From positions 496,001-560,000 of the forward strand of contig NZ_NOKT01000001.1 in assembly GCF_002237655.1 (NCBI RefSeq): DNA of 64,000 bases, given 5' to 3'. Below, one piece after another: positions 34,410 through 42,611 of the stretch (the first letter of the stretch is position 1; every line of letters begins with the position of its first letter). This stretch comes from Streptomyces sp. XY006. GTDB taxonomy: Bacteria; Actinomycetota; Actinomycetes; Streptomycetales; Streptomycetaceae. Below the pieces are notes generated by a model. The model had not been told where the DNA came from, made no database searches, and saw only the letters and a list, made by a program, of their open reading frames with translations. The position numbers and the translations under genes were made by a program.

Positions 34410-35420
34410 ATGTCCCTCAAGAACATCCTTCCCGGCCGACTCGGCTTCGGCACCGCCCCGCTGGGCAACATGTTCCGCGCGATCCCCGACGACGAGGCCC
34501 GCGCCACCGTCAAGGCCGCCTGGGAGCAGGGCATCCGCTACTACGACACGGCGCCCTTCTACGGCGCGGGCCTGGCCGAGGAGCGCCTGGGCCAGGTCGT
34601 CTCCGCCGAGCCGCGCGATGCGTACGTGCTGTCGACCAAGGTCGGCCGGGTCATCCTGGACGAGCAGGAGACCGACGTTCCCGACTTCGGCGAGAAGGGC
34701 GGTCTGTTCGAGCACGGCAACCCCAACAAGATCCTTCACGAGTGGACCGCCGAGGCCACGGAGCGCTCCATTGAGGGCAGCCTCAAGCGCCTTGGTGTCG
34801 ACCGGCTCGACATCGTCTGGGTCCACGACATCGCCCAGGACTTCCACGGCGACGCATGGCTGCAGAAGTTCGAGGAGGCCCGCACCGGGGCCTTCCGCGT
34901 GCTGTCCCGGCTGCGCGACGAGGGAGTCATCAAGGCCTGGGGCCTGGGTGTCAACAAGACCGAGCCCATCGAGCTGACCCTCGCCCTGGACGAGCCTCGT
35001 CCCGACGGCTTCCTCCTCGCCGGCCGCTACACCCTCCTCGACCACGACCACGCCCTGCAGCGGCTGCTGCCCATGGCCCAGGAACAGAACGTCGACATGG
35101 TCGTCGGCGGCCCCTACAGCTCCGGCATCCTCGCCGGTGGCAGCCACTTCGAGTACCAGCAGGCCCCGCCGGAGATCATCGAACGCGTCGGCAGGCTCAA
35201 GGCCCTCGCCGGCGAGCACGGCGTCAGCATCAAGGCCGCCGCCCTGCAGTTCTCCCTCGCCCACCCCGTGGCCGCCGCCGTCATCCCCGGCGCCACCCGG
35301 CCCAGCCGCATCGCCGAGGACCTTGCCGCGCTGGACGAGGACGTCCCGGCCGCGTTCTGGCGCGACCTGCGTGCGAGCGGTCTGGTGAGCCCGGCCGCCC
35401 CGCTGCCCGAGGGCGCCTGA
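34410..35420 (+). CDS. Aldo/keto reductase
   Basis: A 336-residue TIM-barrel oxidoreductase. The catalytic tetrad is visible: D46 and Y51 in IRYYDTAPFYGAG, Lys in VLSTKVGR and His in DIVWVHDIAQD. RLGFGTAPLGNMF is the N-terminal hairpin strand, and the C-terminal NADP site is VIPGATRPSRIAEDL. It is closest to the D-threo-aldose (L-fucose) dehydrogenase/pyridoxal 4-dehydrogenase branch, which oxidises free sugars or aldehydes. It is followed 51 bases later by an SRPBCC gene, probably in one operon under the divergent LysR regulator. Confidence 0.88.
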   Translation: MSLKNILPGRLGFGTAPLGNMFRAIPDDEARATVKAAWEQGIRYYDTAPFYGAGLAEERLGQVVSAEPRDAYVLSTKVGRVILDEQETDVPDFGEKGGLFEHGNPNKILHEWTAEATERSIEGSLKRLGVDRLDIVWVHDIAQDFHGDAWLQKFEEARTGAFRVLSRLRDEGVIKAWGLGVNKTEPIELTLALDEPRPDGFLLAGRYTLLDHDHALQRLLPMAQEQNVDMVVGGPYSSGILAGGSHFEYQQAPPEIIERVGRLKALAGEHGVSIKAAALQFSLAHPVAAAVIPGATRPSRIAEDLAALDEDVPAAFWRDLRASGLVSPAAPLPEGA

Positions 35421-35471
35421 CCCCACCCCACGCGCTTGCCCCCCCCCACATCACGATCCAGGAGAACGACC

Positions 35472-35891
35472 ATGGCCTCCACGTCCGTCAGCCGCATCGT
35501 GCCCGCCTCACCCGACGAGGTCTGGAGCCTCATCGGCGGTTTCGACTCCCTGCCCGACTGGCTTCCCTACATTCCCGAGAGCACCGCACTCGAGGGTGGC
35601 CGGGTGCGCCGGCTGAAGAATGCCGAGGGCGAGGTCATCACCGAGCGGCTCGTCGACTTCAACGAGACCGAGCGCCACTACAGCTACGTCATCCTCCAGG
35701 CCCCGTTCCCCGTCGACGGCTACGTGTCCACCCTCCGGGTCCATACGGTCCCCGGCGAGGAGAACGCCGCCGAGGTCCAGTGGTCCGGCCGCTTCAACCC
35801 GGACGGCGCCGCGGAGAACGAGGTCGTGGACCTGTTCACCGGCATCTACCACGACGGCCTCGACGCCCTCCACAAGACCCTCGCCGCCTGA
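35472..35891 (+). CDS. SRPBCC family protein
   Basis: A 139-residue single-domain SRPBCC (START-like, polyketide cyclase 2-type) protein: SRIVPASPDEVWSLIGGFDS, LPDWLPYIPESTALEGGRVR, TERLVDFNETERHYSYVIL and the C-terminal helix DLFTGIYHDGLDALHK. Such proteins bind or isomerise small hydrophobic ligands. ATG 35472 has AGGAGAA at 35460. Its place behind the aldo/keto reductase suggests a shared metabolite, but no pathway can be assigned. Confidence 0.82.
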   Translation: MASTSVSRIVPASPDEVWSLIGGFDSLPDWLPYIPESTALEGGRVRRLKNAEGEVITERLVDFNETERHYSYVILQAPFPVDGYVSTLRVHTVPGEENAAEVQWSGRFNPDGAAENEVVDLFTGIYHDGLDALHKTLAA

Positions 35892-36058
35892 CGCCGCGAA
35901 GGCAGCTTTCGGGCCGCCCACGAGGTGTCCGCGTCGACGGCGATGGACCAACGGCGGCCCGCCCGCCGGTCACCGAACTTCGGCGTCCCTCGGGGAAGCC
36001 GCACCGCCACAAGGGAGCTGGAGCCGTGCTGAGGAAAACGGTGGCAACCGGTGGCTGT

Positions 36059-36874
36059 TCAGACTTGCTGCTCGAACTCCAAGGCTTCGTACCGGCGCGC
36101 GGCGATGTCCTCGCGGGTGCCGACGATGAGGGTCTGGGTGTAGACGTGGCGGTCGATCGACTGACCGTGTATCTGCGCGAGGAGGACGAGGTCGCCCTCG
36201 TCCGGTGCTGACTGCCAAGGCCTGGAGAAACCGCCCAGTTGGACGGCGACTCCGTGTGAGGCGCCGCCCGCTGCCGCGTCGCGCACGGAGTCCTCGAAGT
36301 CGTCCAGTATGTCGTCGTGGTCCGCGCCACTGTCCAGGAACGCGCTGGTCGCCGGGGCGTCGCGCCAATCGGGTGAGACGGTCAGTCCCGGCACCGGATA
36401 CAGAACATCCTCCTGGTAGACCCGGACCTGCTCCGGCTCCCCGTCGAGCTCGTATGCCGCCGAGCGTTGTGTGGTCCGCAGGCCGGCGGGGACGTGGAGT
36501 ACCGCCGAGGACTCCGGCTCGTACTCGATCGCGGCGAAGAACAACAGGCTTCCGTCGGGCGGCAGTTCGATGTCCAGGGCTTCCCGAGGGAGCGCTGCAC
36601 AATCGATGGTCAGTACCAGAGGCTGGCGCCCATCGGGCCAGTCGACGCCGTCCGGCAGGCATGGGAGGCCTCCCGTGCGCGCGGCGGGACGGGCCTGTTG
36701 CTGCTGGGCGGGCGTCAGGCCCTCGAAGGGGACCAGGTGAAGGCACGGCCGGGAGTCGGCGAGGAGTTCCTGTGCCACTGCCTCCGGAACGCCACGCTGC
36801 TCGGCCGTCCTCAGAACGAGCTCTTGCACGATCGCAGTGGTCATGTCCGCGATCATGTCAGGCCTCACTGACAT
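36059..36874 (-). CDS. DUF1963 (YwqG-like) protein
   Basis: A 271-residue soluble protein. Signatures of DUF1963 are GGLPCLPDGVDWPDGRQPLV, LTIDCAALPREA, GSLLFFAAIEYEPE and the C-terminal VAVQLGGFSRPWQSAP with LVLLAQIHG. The family has no established biochemical function; some members sit in polymorphic-toxin neighbourhoods, which are not present here. ATG 36874 is used; ATG 36844 (MTTAIVQ) is an equally possible start, and neither has a strong ribosome site. Confidence 0.8.
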   Translation of the reverse strand: MSVRPDMIADMTTAIVQELVLRTAEQRGVPEAVAQELLADSRPCLHLVPFEGLTPAQQQQARPAARTGGLPCLPDGVDWPDGRQPLVLTIDCAALPREALDIELPPDGSLLFFAAIEYEPESSAVLHVPAGLRTTQRSAAYELDGEPEQVRVYQEDVLYPVPGLTVSPDWRDAPATSAFLDSGADHDDILDDFEDSVRDAAAGGASHGVAVQLGGFSRPWQSAPDEGDLVLLAQIHGQSIDRHVYTQTLIVGTREDIAARRYEALEFEQQV

Positions 36875-37033
36875 CGAACGGTCTCAACTCCCGCACCGGC
36901 TATCGCAGTTGACGCGGGTACCGTTGCGTGTCGGACCGAAGGTGCGCCAACTCGTCAGGCGGGAGCCACCCGGGTGGCTCGGGCGGCAGCGGACACCACC
37001 TGGCGACGAGATGTCCCTGGTGGTCTGCTGTCT

Positions 37034-37594
37034 TCACCGGTCCGCGTCCTGTCGGCGAAGGCCGTCGAGGATGACGCTCATCAAAGGCCGCGCCATTGAT
37101 TCCCAATGCTCCCTGTCCAGTCGGCCGAGGTAGGCGACGAGCAGGAGGACTCCGTGGGCGTCCACGTCCGTGCGGAGGGAACCGGCCGCTTTCCCGGCGT
37201 CCAGCAGGTGAGTGAGGGCGCCTTCAATGGGGTTCTGGCTGTGGGTGACGAGGTCCTGCCACGCCGCCGGCTCGAGCGCTGCCAGGACGCCGCGCTTGAT
37301 CTCGGCGTAGTCGATCACTCGGTCGAGCCAGTGACGCAAGGCTTCCACGGGCTCGTGCTCCGCCAGCAGAGCGGAGGCGGCGGTCACCAGTTCTTCGACG
37401 TCGCGCCGGTAGACCTCGGCGAGGAGCGCTTCGCGGTTGGGGAAGTTCCGGTAGAGCGTTCCCTGTCCCACCCCGGCGCGCTTGGCGATCTCGTTGAGGT
37501 GGACGTGGCGGGACTCGGCGAGGGCTGCGCGGGCGGCCTCCACGATGCGGGTCCGGTTCTGCGCCGCATCCGGTCGGCGTGCCGGCGTGTTCAT
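37034..37594 (-). CDS. TetR-family repressor
   Basis: A 186-residue TetR regulator. The DNA-binding domain at about 10-55 reads QNRTRIVEAARAALAESRHV, then LNEIAKRAGVGQGTLYRNFP and NREALLAEVYRR. The rest is an all-helical ligand-binding and dimer domain (LRHWLDRVIDYAEIKRGVLA). Relatives repress divergent SDR genes and respond to quinones or similar. The gene is divergent from an SDR gene across a 95-base gap with two GGACACGTGTCC palindromes, almost certainly its operators. ATG 37594 is used since the 10 preceding residues are not family-like. Confidence 0.9.
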   Translation of the reverse strand: MNTPARRPDAAQNRTRIVEAARAALAESRHVHLNEIAKRAGVGQGTLYRNFPNREALLAEVYRRDVEELVTAASALLAEHEPVEALRHWLDRVIDYAEIKRGVLAALEPAAWQDLVTHSQNPIEGALTHLLDAGKAAGSLRTDVDAHGVLLLVAYLGRLDREHWESMARPLMSVILDGLRRQDADR

Positions 37595-37626
37595 AGGCCT
37601 CTCCCGAAGTTCCGTCCCTGACAAGT

Positions 37627-37670
37627 GGACACGTGTCCGCTAGGGTGAATCGCACAGCGGACACGTGTCC
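37627..37670. promoter_or_regulatory. Two palindromic TetR operators
   Basis: GGACACGTGTCC occurs at 37627-37638 and 37659-37670, centres 32 bp apart (three helical turns). The flanks make the two copies mirror images: AGT-site-GC and GC-site-ACT. They lie between the TetR gene and the SDR gene, so both promoters can be shut by two dimers on one DNA face. Confidence 0.8.
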
Positions 37671-37689
37671 ACTTTACTTGGAGGCAGTG

Positions 37690-38430
37690 ATGCTCTCTCT
37701 GCACGGCAAGATCGTCGCCATCACCGGAGCGAGTGGCGGCATCGGCGAAGCCACGGCTCGTCTGCTCGCCCAGCGCGGCGCCGCGGTCGTCCTCGCAGCG
37801 CGCCGCGGCGAGCGCGTCAACGCCATCGCACAGGACATCCGGGAGGCGGGGGGCCGAGCTGCCGCGTGCGTCGTCGATGTCACCAAGCCCGAGGACCTGC
37901 AGCGCCTGGTCTCCAGCACCATCGACCAGTTCGGCCGTATCGACGTACTGGTGAACAACGCCGGCATCGCCCCGATCAGCCCGCTGGCCGCCCTGGACAC
38001 GGAAGGGTGGTCGGCCATGATCGACGTCAACCTCCGGGGCATGCTCAACGGTGTCGCCGCCGCGCTGCCCGTCTTCCGGGCGCAAGGGTCGGGCCACCTC
38101 GTCAGCATCGTCTCCGTGGCGGGTCTGTCCGTATCTCCCTCGATGGCTGTCTACGCCGCGACCAAGAACGCGGTGCGCACCGTGCACGAGGGACTGCGCA
38201 CGGAGTCCACCGACGGGGTGGTGCGCACGACCGCCATCTCGCCGGGATACGTCCGCACCGATCTCGCCGGCTCCATGGCGGATCCGCACATCCGCGAGCA
38301 GACGCGCAAGAACATGGAGGCGATGGGCATCCCTCCTTCGGCGGTCGCCCGCGCGGTCGCCTTCGCGATCGAGCAGCCCGATGACGTCGAGATCGGCGAG
38401 ATCAACGTCCGTCCCACTGTCCAGGCATGA
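37690..38430 (+). CDS. Short-chain dehydrogenase/reductase
   Basis: A 246-residue classical SDR. Cofactor motif AITGASGGIGEATA at 10-23, NNAGIAPISP, catalytic Ser in SIVSVAG, and YAATK as the Tyr-x-x-x-Lys pair. ISPGYVRTDLAGSM follows. It is of the NADP-dependent YdfG/clavulanate-dehydrogenase-like group often induced by toxic aldehydes or quinones. ATG 37690 has GGAGG five bases before it. It is divergent from and likely repressed by the TetR protein. Confidence 0.9.
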   Translation: MLSLHGKIVAITGASGGIGEATARLLAQRGAAVVLAARRGERVNAIAQDIREAGGRAAACVVDVTKPEDLQRLVSSTIDQFGRIDVLVNNAGIAPISPLAALDTEGWSAMIDVNLRGMLNGVAAALPVFRAQGSGHLVSIVSVAGLSVSPSMAVYAATKNAVRTVHEGLRTESTDGVVRTTAISPGYVRTDLAGSMADPHIREQTRKNMEAMGIPPSAVARAVAFAIEQPDDVEIGEINVRPTVQA

Positions 38431-38786
38431 CACCTGCTGCCATGGTCGGCCCGGTCGCGGGCGGTGAGCGACTCCTTCCACGCCAGGACCGGGCGCGGGT
38501 CCAAGAGCGGACCCAGTCCGGCCGGCCGGGCACGCCCTGGCAGCAAGCGGCAGTCATTCCCGATGGCCAGGGCATCCTGCTCGCGGTATCGGTGACCGGC
38601 GGGAACCGAGGGCGAGGTCACGCGACTTCTGCCGAGTCGGAGTACCGCGCCGTGCGCCCCGACTCCGGAGGCGGAGTTCCTCGCCGGTACCGCCGTTGAC
38701 GAAGGCGTCCTCCGTCACCCGGTGCGCTTCCTGCGGCCGCGCGAAGACCCGGCGACCGGGCAGGCGCCGCTGTCGGAAGCATGAGG
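38431..38786. other. Intergenic between convergent genes
   Basis: 356 bases between the SDR stop and the chromate transporter stop. No convincing frame, RNA gene or simple terminator hairpin was seen. Confidence 0.4.
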
Positions 38787-40208
38787 TCAGATGCCGGGAA
38801 CACCGGCCAGGGCGGCACTCAGCCCGAGGACGGCGCTGACGCCCAGGGTGCGCAGGACGCTCCAGCGCACCTTGAAGATCAGCACCACGGCCACTACGGC
38901 GATGGCCAGCGCGGTCGGCCGCAGGGTCGACCAGTCCGGTACGGCCGGCTTCAGCGGCCCGGCGGTCACGGTGTCGACGCCGGCGAAGAGAGTGTGTTCG
39001 GCGAAGTACAGGGCGAGGTTGGCGATGACACCGACGACGGCGGCGGTGATGCCGGTCAGGGCGGCCGAGACGGTGTGGTTGCAGCGCAGACGCTCGACGT
39101 AGGGGGCGCCGAGGAAGATGAACAGGAAGCAGGGCACAAACGTCACCCACGTGGTCAGCAGCGCGCCCAGGAGGGCGGCGGCCCAGGGGTTGAGGGCGCC
39201 GGGGTCGCGGTAGGCGCCAAGGAACGCGACGAACTGCACGACCATGATCAGCGGTCCCGGGGTGGTCTCCGCGAGGGCCAGGCCGCGGACCATCTCCCCG
39301 GCGCTGAGCCAGCCGTAGTGCTGGACGGCCTGCTGGGCGACGTAGGCGAGGACGGCGTAGGCGCCGCCGAAGGTGACCAGCGCGGTGCCGGAGAAGAACA
39401 GGCCCTGCGTGGTGAACACGCTGCCCGAGCCGGTCAGGATGGCGACGGCGGCGACCGGCACGGCCCACAGCAGCAGGCCGACGAGCAGGATCCGCAGAGC
39501 CCGGCGGCGGCCGGGCGCCTCGTGGTGGAGCGCGTCGTCGGGGATCAGCGGGGCGGGCCCGCCTTCGGCCGCGCGCGGGGCCGACGGCTGGAGGGTGTGC
39601 GGGGCGAGGCGGGCAAGCAGCCAGCCGACGACGGCTGCGGCGGCGATGACCACCGGGAACGGCACGGCGAACAGGGCGAGCGCAGCGAAGGAGACCACCG
39701 CGAGGGCGATCAGCGCCGGGTGGGTCAGGGAGCGGCGGCCGACCCGCCACACCGCCTGCGCGACGATCGCGACCACCGCCGGGGCGAGCCCGGCGAACAG
39801 TCCGGTGACCGCGGCCGTCGTGCCGAAGGCGACATAGATGGCCGGCAGAGCCAGCAGCGCCACGACGCCGGGGATCACGAACAGGGTGCCGGCGGCCAGC
39901 CCTCCGCGCGTGCCGTTCAGCAACCAGCCGATGTAGGTGGCGAGCTGCTGGGCCTCGGGGCCGGGCAGCAGCATGCAGTAGGACAGGGCGTGGTTGAAGC
40001 GTTGCTGTCCGATCCACCGCTTGTCCTCGACGAGAGTGCGCTGCATGACCGCGATCTGCCCGGCCGGGCCGCCGAAGGTCTGCAGTGAGATGGCGAACCA
40101 GGTCCTCACCGCCTGCCGGAACGGTATGAGATCCCCGCCCTGAGAGATGTCCTGCCCGCGCGGGGCAGTCTCGGAGGCGGGCAGCGGGGAGTGATCGGCG
40201 GCGGTCAC
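38787..40208 (-). CDS. chrA: Chromate transporter ChrA, two-domain type
   Basis: A 473-residue membrane protein with two CHR domains. The first opens FRQAVRTWFAISLQTFGGPA GQIAVMQR and has the motif LPGPEAQQLATYIGWLLNG. The second begins near FFSGTALVTFGGAYAVLAYV and has LAETTPGPLIMVVQFVAFLG. About 10-12 helices are evident. CHR proteins export chromate, giving resistance. GTG 40208 with GGAG ahead is the likely start; the frame is open to 40343 but that part is low-complexity. It is divergent from two ChrB-type genes and a 20-bp palindrome lies between them. Confidence 0.9.
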   Translation of the reverse strand: MTAADHSPLPASETAPRGQDISQGGDLIPFRQAVRTWFAISLQTFGGPAGQIAVMQRTLVEDKRWIGQQRFNHALSYCMLLPGPEAQQLATYIGWLLNGTRGGLAAGTLFVIPGVVALLALPAIYVAFGTTAAVTGLFAGLAPAVVAIVAQAVWRVGRRSLTHPALIALAVVSFAALALFAVPFPVVIAAAAVVGWLLARLAPHTLQPSAPRAAEGGPAPLIPDDALHHEAPGRRRALRILLVGLLLWAVPVAAVAILTGSGSVFTTQGLFFSGTALVTFGGAYAVLAYVAQQAVQHYGWLSAGEMVRGLALAETTPGPLIMVVQFVAFLGAYRDPGALNPWAAALLGALLTTWVTFVPCFLFIFLGAPYVERLRCNHTVSAALTGITAAVVGVIANLALYFAEHTLFAGVDTVTAGPLKPAVPDWSTLRPTALAIAVVAVVLIFKVRWSVLRTLGVSAVLGLSAALAGVPGI

Positions 40209-40332
40209 CGGGGTCTCCGTCCGGTCGTGAGCGGCAAGGGCGGCACCATCCGGCGAAGCCCCACAGCACAGAGCGGGGACGGGCCGGCGCCGAAGGATGT
40301 CGCCTCCGGCACCGTCCACGTCCCCGCCGGGT

Positions 40333-40352
40333 GATGTAACCATGGTTACATC
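40333..40352. promoter_or_regulatory. 20-bp perfect palindrome between chrA and chrB genes
   Basis: GATGTAACCATGGTTACATC is its own reverse complement. It lies 125 bases upstream of chrA and 148 before the ChrB N-domain gene, and is AT-rich against its surroundings. It is the best candidate for the chromate-responsive operator; the binder is inferred to be ChrB. Confidence 0.65.
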
Positions 40353-40391
40353 GCTTCGGGTGGCTGAGGGAAGGGCGCCTTACGGCGAGGA

Positions 40392-40408
40392 ACATGAAGA
40401 CTTCATGT
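40392..40408. promoter_or_regulatory. Second palindrome ACATGAAG-A-CTTCATGT
   Basis: Eight-base arms around one central base. It lies 40 bases to the right of the first palindrome on the chrB side. It may be a second operator or lie in the leader. Confidence 0.5.
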
Positions 40409-40499
40409 CGCGCCCGCAACCGGCCGCCGGCGCAGTCGACGGCGAGGAAGGAACGTTCCACGTGACACGGCACGCCGAAGGGCGCAGGAGCACGCACAG

Positions 40500-41018
40500 G
40501 TGAGCGAAGGCAGCCTTCCGCAGCAGACCGTGGCCAGTGGCGGTGCGGGGCAGTGGGTGCTGCTCTCGTACCGGCTGCCGCGCGAGCCGTCCACCCCGCG
40601 CATCACCGTCTGGCGCAAGCTCAAGCGACTCGGCGTCGCCCAGATCGGCGACGGCCTGATCGCCCTGCCCGCCGACGCCCGCACCCGCGAGCACATCGAC
40701 TGGATCGCCGAGGAGATCGAAGGGTTCGGCGGCACCGCCACCGTCTGGCTCGCCCAGCCCGGCAGCACGACCCAGGAACGCCGGCTCGCCCAGAGCATGG
40801 CCGAAGCCCGGACCACCGAGTACCAGCAGGTCATGGCCCAGGCCGAACAAGCCCGCACGCTCACCGAGGACGAACGCCACCGTGCTCTGCGGCGGCTCCG
40901 CGCCGAACTGCGCCGCATCCACCGTCGCGACTACTTCCCCCCACCGGCCAGGCGCGCCGCCGAAACAGCCGTCAACGCCCTGCACCCCACCCGCACCCCC
41001 ACCGAGGAGAACGCATGA
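40500..41018 (+). CDS. chrB: ChrB N-terminal-domain protein (chromate regulator half)
   Basis: A 172-residue protein matching the N-terminal domain of ChrB: WVLLSYRLPREPSTPRITVW RKLKRLGVAQIGDGLIALPA, then ADARTREHIDWIAEEIEGFG and a charged helical tail. In known chromate operons ChrB is one protein of about 310-330 residues; its N-domain is needed for chromate-responsive control. Here the coding is split: the stop overlaps the ATG of the C-domain gene (ATGA), so both halves are made in equal amounts. GTG 40500 is the assumed start; no strong ribosome site. Confidence 0.82.
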   Translation: MSEGSLPQQTVASGGAGQWVLLSYRLPREPSTPRITVWRKLKRLGVAQIGDGLIALPADARTREHIDWIAEEIEGFGGTATVWLAQPGSTTQERRLAQSMAEARTTEYQQVMAQAEQARTLTEDERHRALRRLRAELRRIHRRDYFPPPARRAAETAVNALHPTRTPTEENA

Positions 41019-41449
41019 AGTGGGCCACCCGCGCCGGCATCCACATCGACCGCGCCGCCTGCGCGTGGCTGATCCGCCGATTCATCGACCCCGACGCCAC
41101 CTTCGTGTGCGTCGCCGACCTCGCCCATGTACCTGACGACGCCACCCCGTTCGACATGCGCGGCGCCGACCTCGGCCACCACCACGGCGACTGCAGCTTC
41201 GAGACCATCCTGCGCCGCTACGACCTCACCGACGACCCGGCCCTGCAGCGCATCGCCGAGATCATCCACGAAGCCGACCTGGACGACGAACGCTTCGACG
41301 CCCCCGAAGCCCCCGGCCTCGACGTCGTCCTGCGCGGCCTGTCGATGATCGGCGACGACGAGCACACCATGACCGTCACCAAGCCCGTCTTCGACGGCCT
41401 GTACGAGTACTACCGCCGCGCAAGCCTCCTGGGCCGCGAACCCGCCTGA
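41015..41449 (+). CDS. ChrB C-terminal-domain protein (chromate resistance)
   Basis: A 144-residue protein with the ChrB C-domain: MKWATRAGIHIDRAACAWLI RRFIDPDATFVCV, then PFDMRGADLGHHHGDCSFET and HEADLDDERFDAPEAPGLD. The Cys and His clusters (RAACAW, GHHHGDC, IHEADL) are probable metal or oxyanion ligands. In single-chain ChrB proteins this domain follows the regulatory N-domain. It is translated by overlap with the preceding gene. It could also work as a stand-alone chromate-binding protein. Confidence 0.85.
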   Translation: MKWATRAGIHIDRAACAWLIRRFIDPDATFVCVADLAHVPDDATPFDMRGADLGHHHGDCSFETILRRYDLTDDPALQRIAEIIHEADLDDERFDAPEAPGLDVVLRGLSMIGDDEHTMTVTKPVFDGLYEYYRRASLLGREPA

Positions 41450-41583
41450 CGCGAGCCGCGGGCCGTGCCCGCTCACACTCCGCCGGAGCCAGGTTCGCCA
41501 TCAGGACGGAAAAGGGGCGAAACGGTTGGCGGTGCCGGGGTACCCGGCGGCCGCGAGCCACACATCGGAACGGAGAGCAAGCC

Positions 41584-41908
41584 ATGGTGCACGGCACGAG
41601 TGCCCGGGAGGTCGTGGACGCCCTGAAGGACGTCGACTTCCCGGCGACCAAGGACGAACTGGTGGAGGCCGCCCGCAGGTCGGGCGGCGGATCGAAGGAG
41701 GTCGTGGCGGCGCTGCGCGCCATCCCGCCGGACGAGTACGCGAACAAGGACGAGGTGGCGCGGTCGGTACGGGTGGACCCCGCCTCCGACCTCGGCCTGA
41801 GTCCCGCACATCGCGCCGAGCAGGCACGCAAGGGCGGCAGGCCCGGGCCAGTCCCAGCATCTGCGGGACGCGCCGAAGCCGCCGATCCAGGAGGAACTGG
41901 ACAGCTGA
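41584..41908 (+). pseudogene. DUF2795 protein with a 3' frameshift
   Basis: From ATG 41584 the frame gives MVHGTSAREVVDALKDVDFP and a complete DUF2795 domain (EYANKDEVARSVRVDPASDL GLSPAHRAEQARKGG). Past the GGCCCGGGCCAG near 41840-41850 this frame becomes Ala/Pro/Arg-rich and overruns the next gene. The +1 frame instead reads QSQHLRDAPKPPIQEELDS and stops at 41906-41908, a sensible end for this family. One extra C around 41845 explains it. It is either a real mutation of the last 20 residues or a sequencing error in a C-rich run; the core domain is unaffected. Confidence 0.7.
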
Positions 41909-41960
41909 CACCGACGGGAGGAACGGGAGGAACGGCAGAGCACGAGGACGGGAGAGCACC

Positions 41961-42470
41961 ATGGCCGGCAAGAAGATGGAAGGCAACGAGGAGCAGCGCA
42001 GGGCCGCGGCCCGTGAGGCGGCGGCCGCGGGCGAGAGCCCCAGCGCCCGCAACGAGACCACGGGCGCCTCCAAGCAGCGGACGCATCTGCGCCACGGCGG
42101 TTCCGTGACGCACGACGACCGGATCGCGGCGCAGCACCGCGGCAAGCAGCAGTGGCGCCCCGGCGATCTGGCCGAGGAGCAGATCAAGGACCCGGCGGCG
42201 GCGGGCGCGGAACGGACGTTCGTCGAGGACGAGCGCCAAGAGTACACCCAGGAGCACGAGCGGGTGTTCCAGGCGGTGTCGGCGGGGCAGGCGGCACACG
42301 ACGGCGATGCCGTGCTGCTGGACGACATCGCCCGGCGGGCGGACATGCCGCCGAACGAGACGCGGGCGCTGCTGCACGATCTGACACGGGTGCACCGCCT
42401 GGTGACCGAACTGGCGGGAACCGACACCCCGGACATGGGCCCCCGCTGGGAGACCAAGCCCCGTCTGTGA
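41961..42470 (+). CDS. Conserved hypothetical protein
   Basis: A 169-residue highly charged protein: EEQRRAAAREAAAAGESPSA at the N-terminus, TGASKQRTHLRHGGSVTHDD in the middle and a C-terminal region that looks like a winged helix or helical bundle (DAVLLDDIARRADMPPNETR, ALLHDLTRVHRLVTEL). It is probably disordered at the front and folded at the back. Function unknown; similar proteins accompany DUF2795 genes in Streptomyces as I recall. ATG 41961 has GGGAG eight bases before it. It would follow the DUF2795 gene in one transcript. Confidence 0.65.
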   Translation: MAGKKMEGNEEQRRAAAREAAAAGESPSARNETTGASKQRTHLRHGGSVTHDDRIAAQHRGKQQWRPGDLAEEQIKDPAAAGAERTFVEDERQEYTQEHERVFQAVSAGQAAHDGDAVLLDDIARRADMPPNETRALLHDLTRVHRLVTELAGTDTPDMGPRWETKPRL

Positions 42471-42481
42471 CCCGGCGCCAA

Positions 42482-42517
42482 GTGCCGTGATCTCGGCTGG
42501 TGCCGTGATCTCGGCTG
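42482..42517. repeat. Perfect 18-bp tandem duplication
   Basis: GTGCCGTGATCTCGGCTG occurs twice with no gap and no mismatch, just after a stop codon and before the dihydrofolate-reductase-like gene. Perfect identity points to a recent event. Confidence 0.85.
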
Positions 42518-42611
42518 ACCCGGCAGAAGCGGGCGGTGGTGCAGTGCGGGCCGAATCCGATGAGTTTCCGATGGTCGCGCAGTCCATCCCTCGACACGAA
42601 GGGAGCGCACC

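Noticed and set aside
38554..40497. 647-codon minus-strand frame over the chromate transporter
   Set aside because: Arg/Pro-rich shadow of chrA; the real frame has transmembrane helices and CHR motifs.
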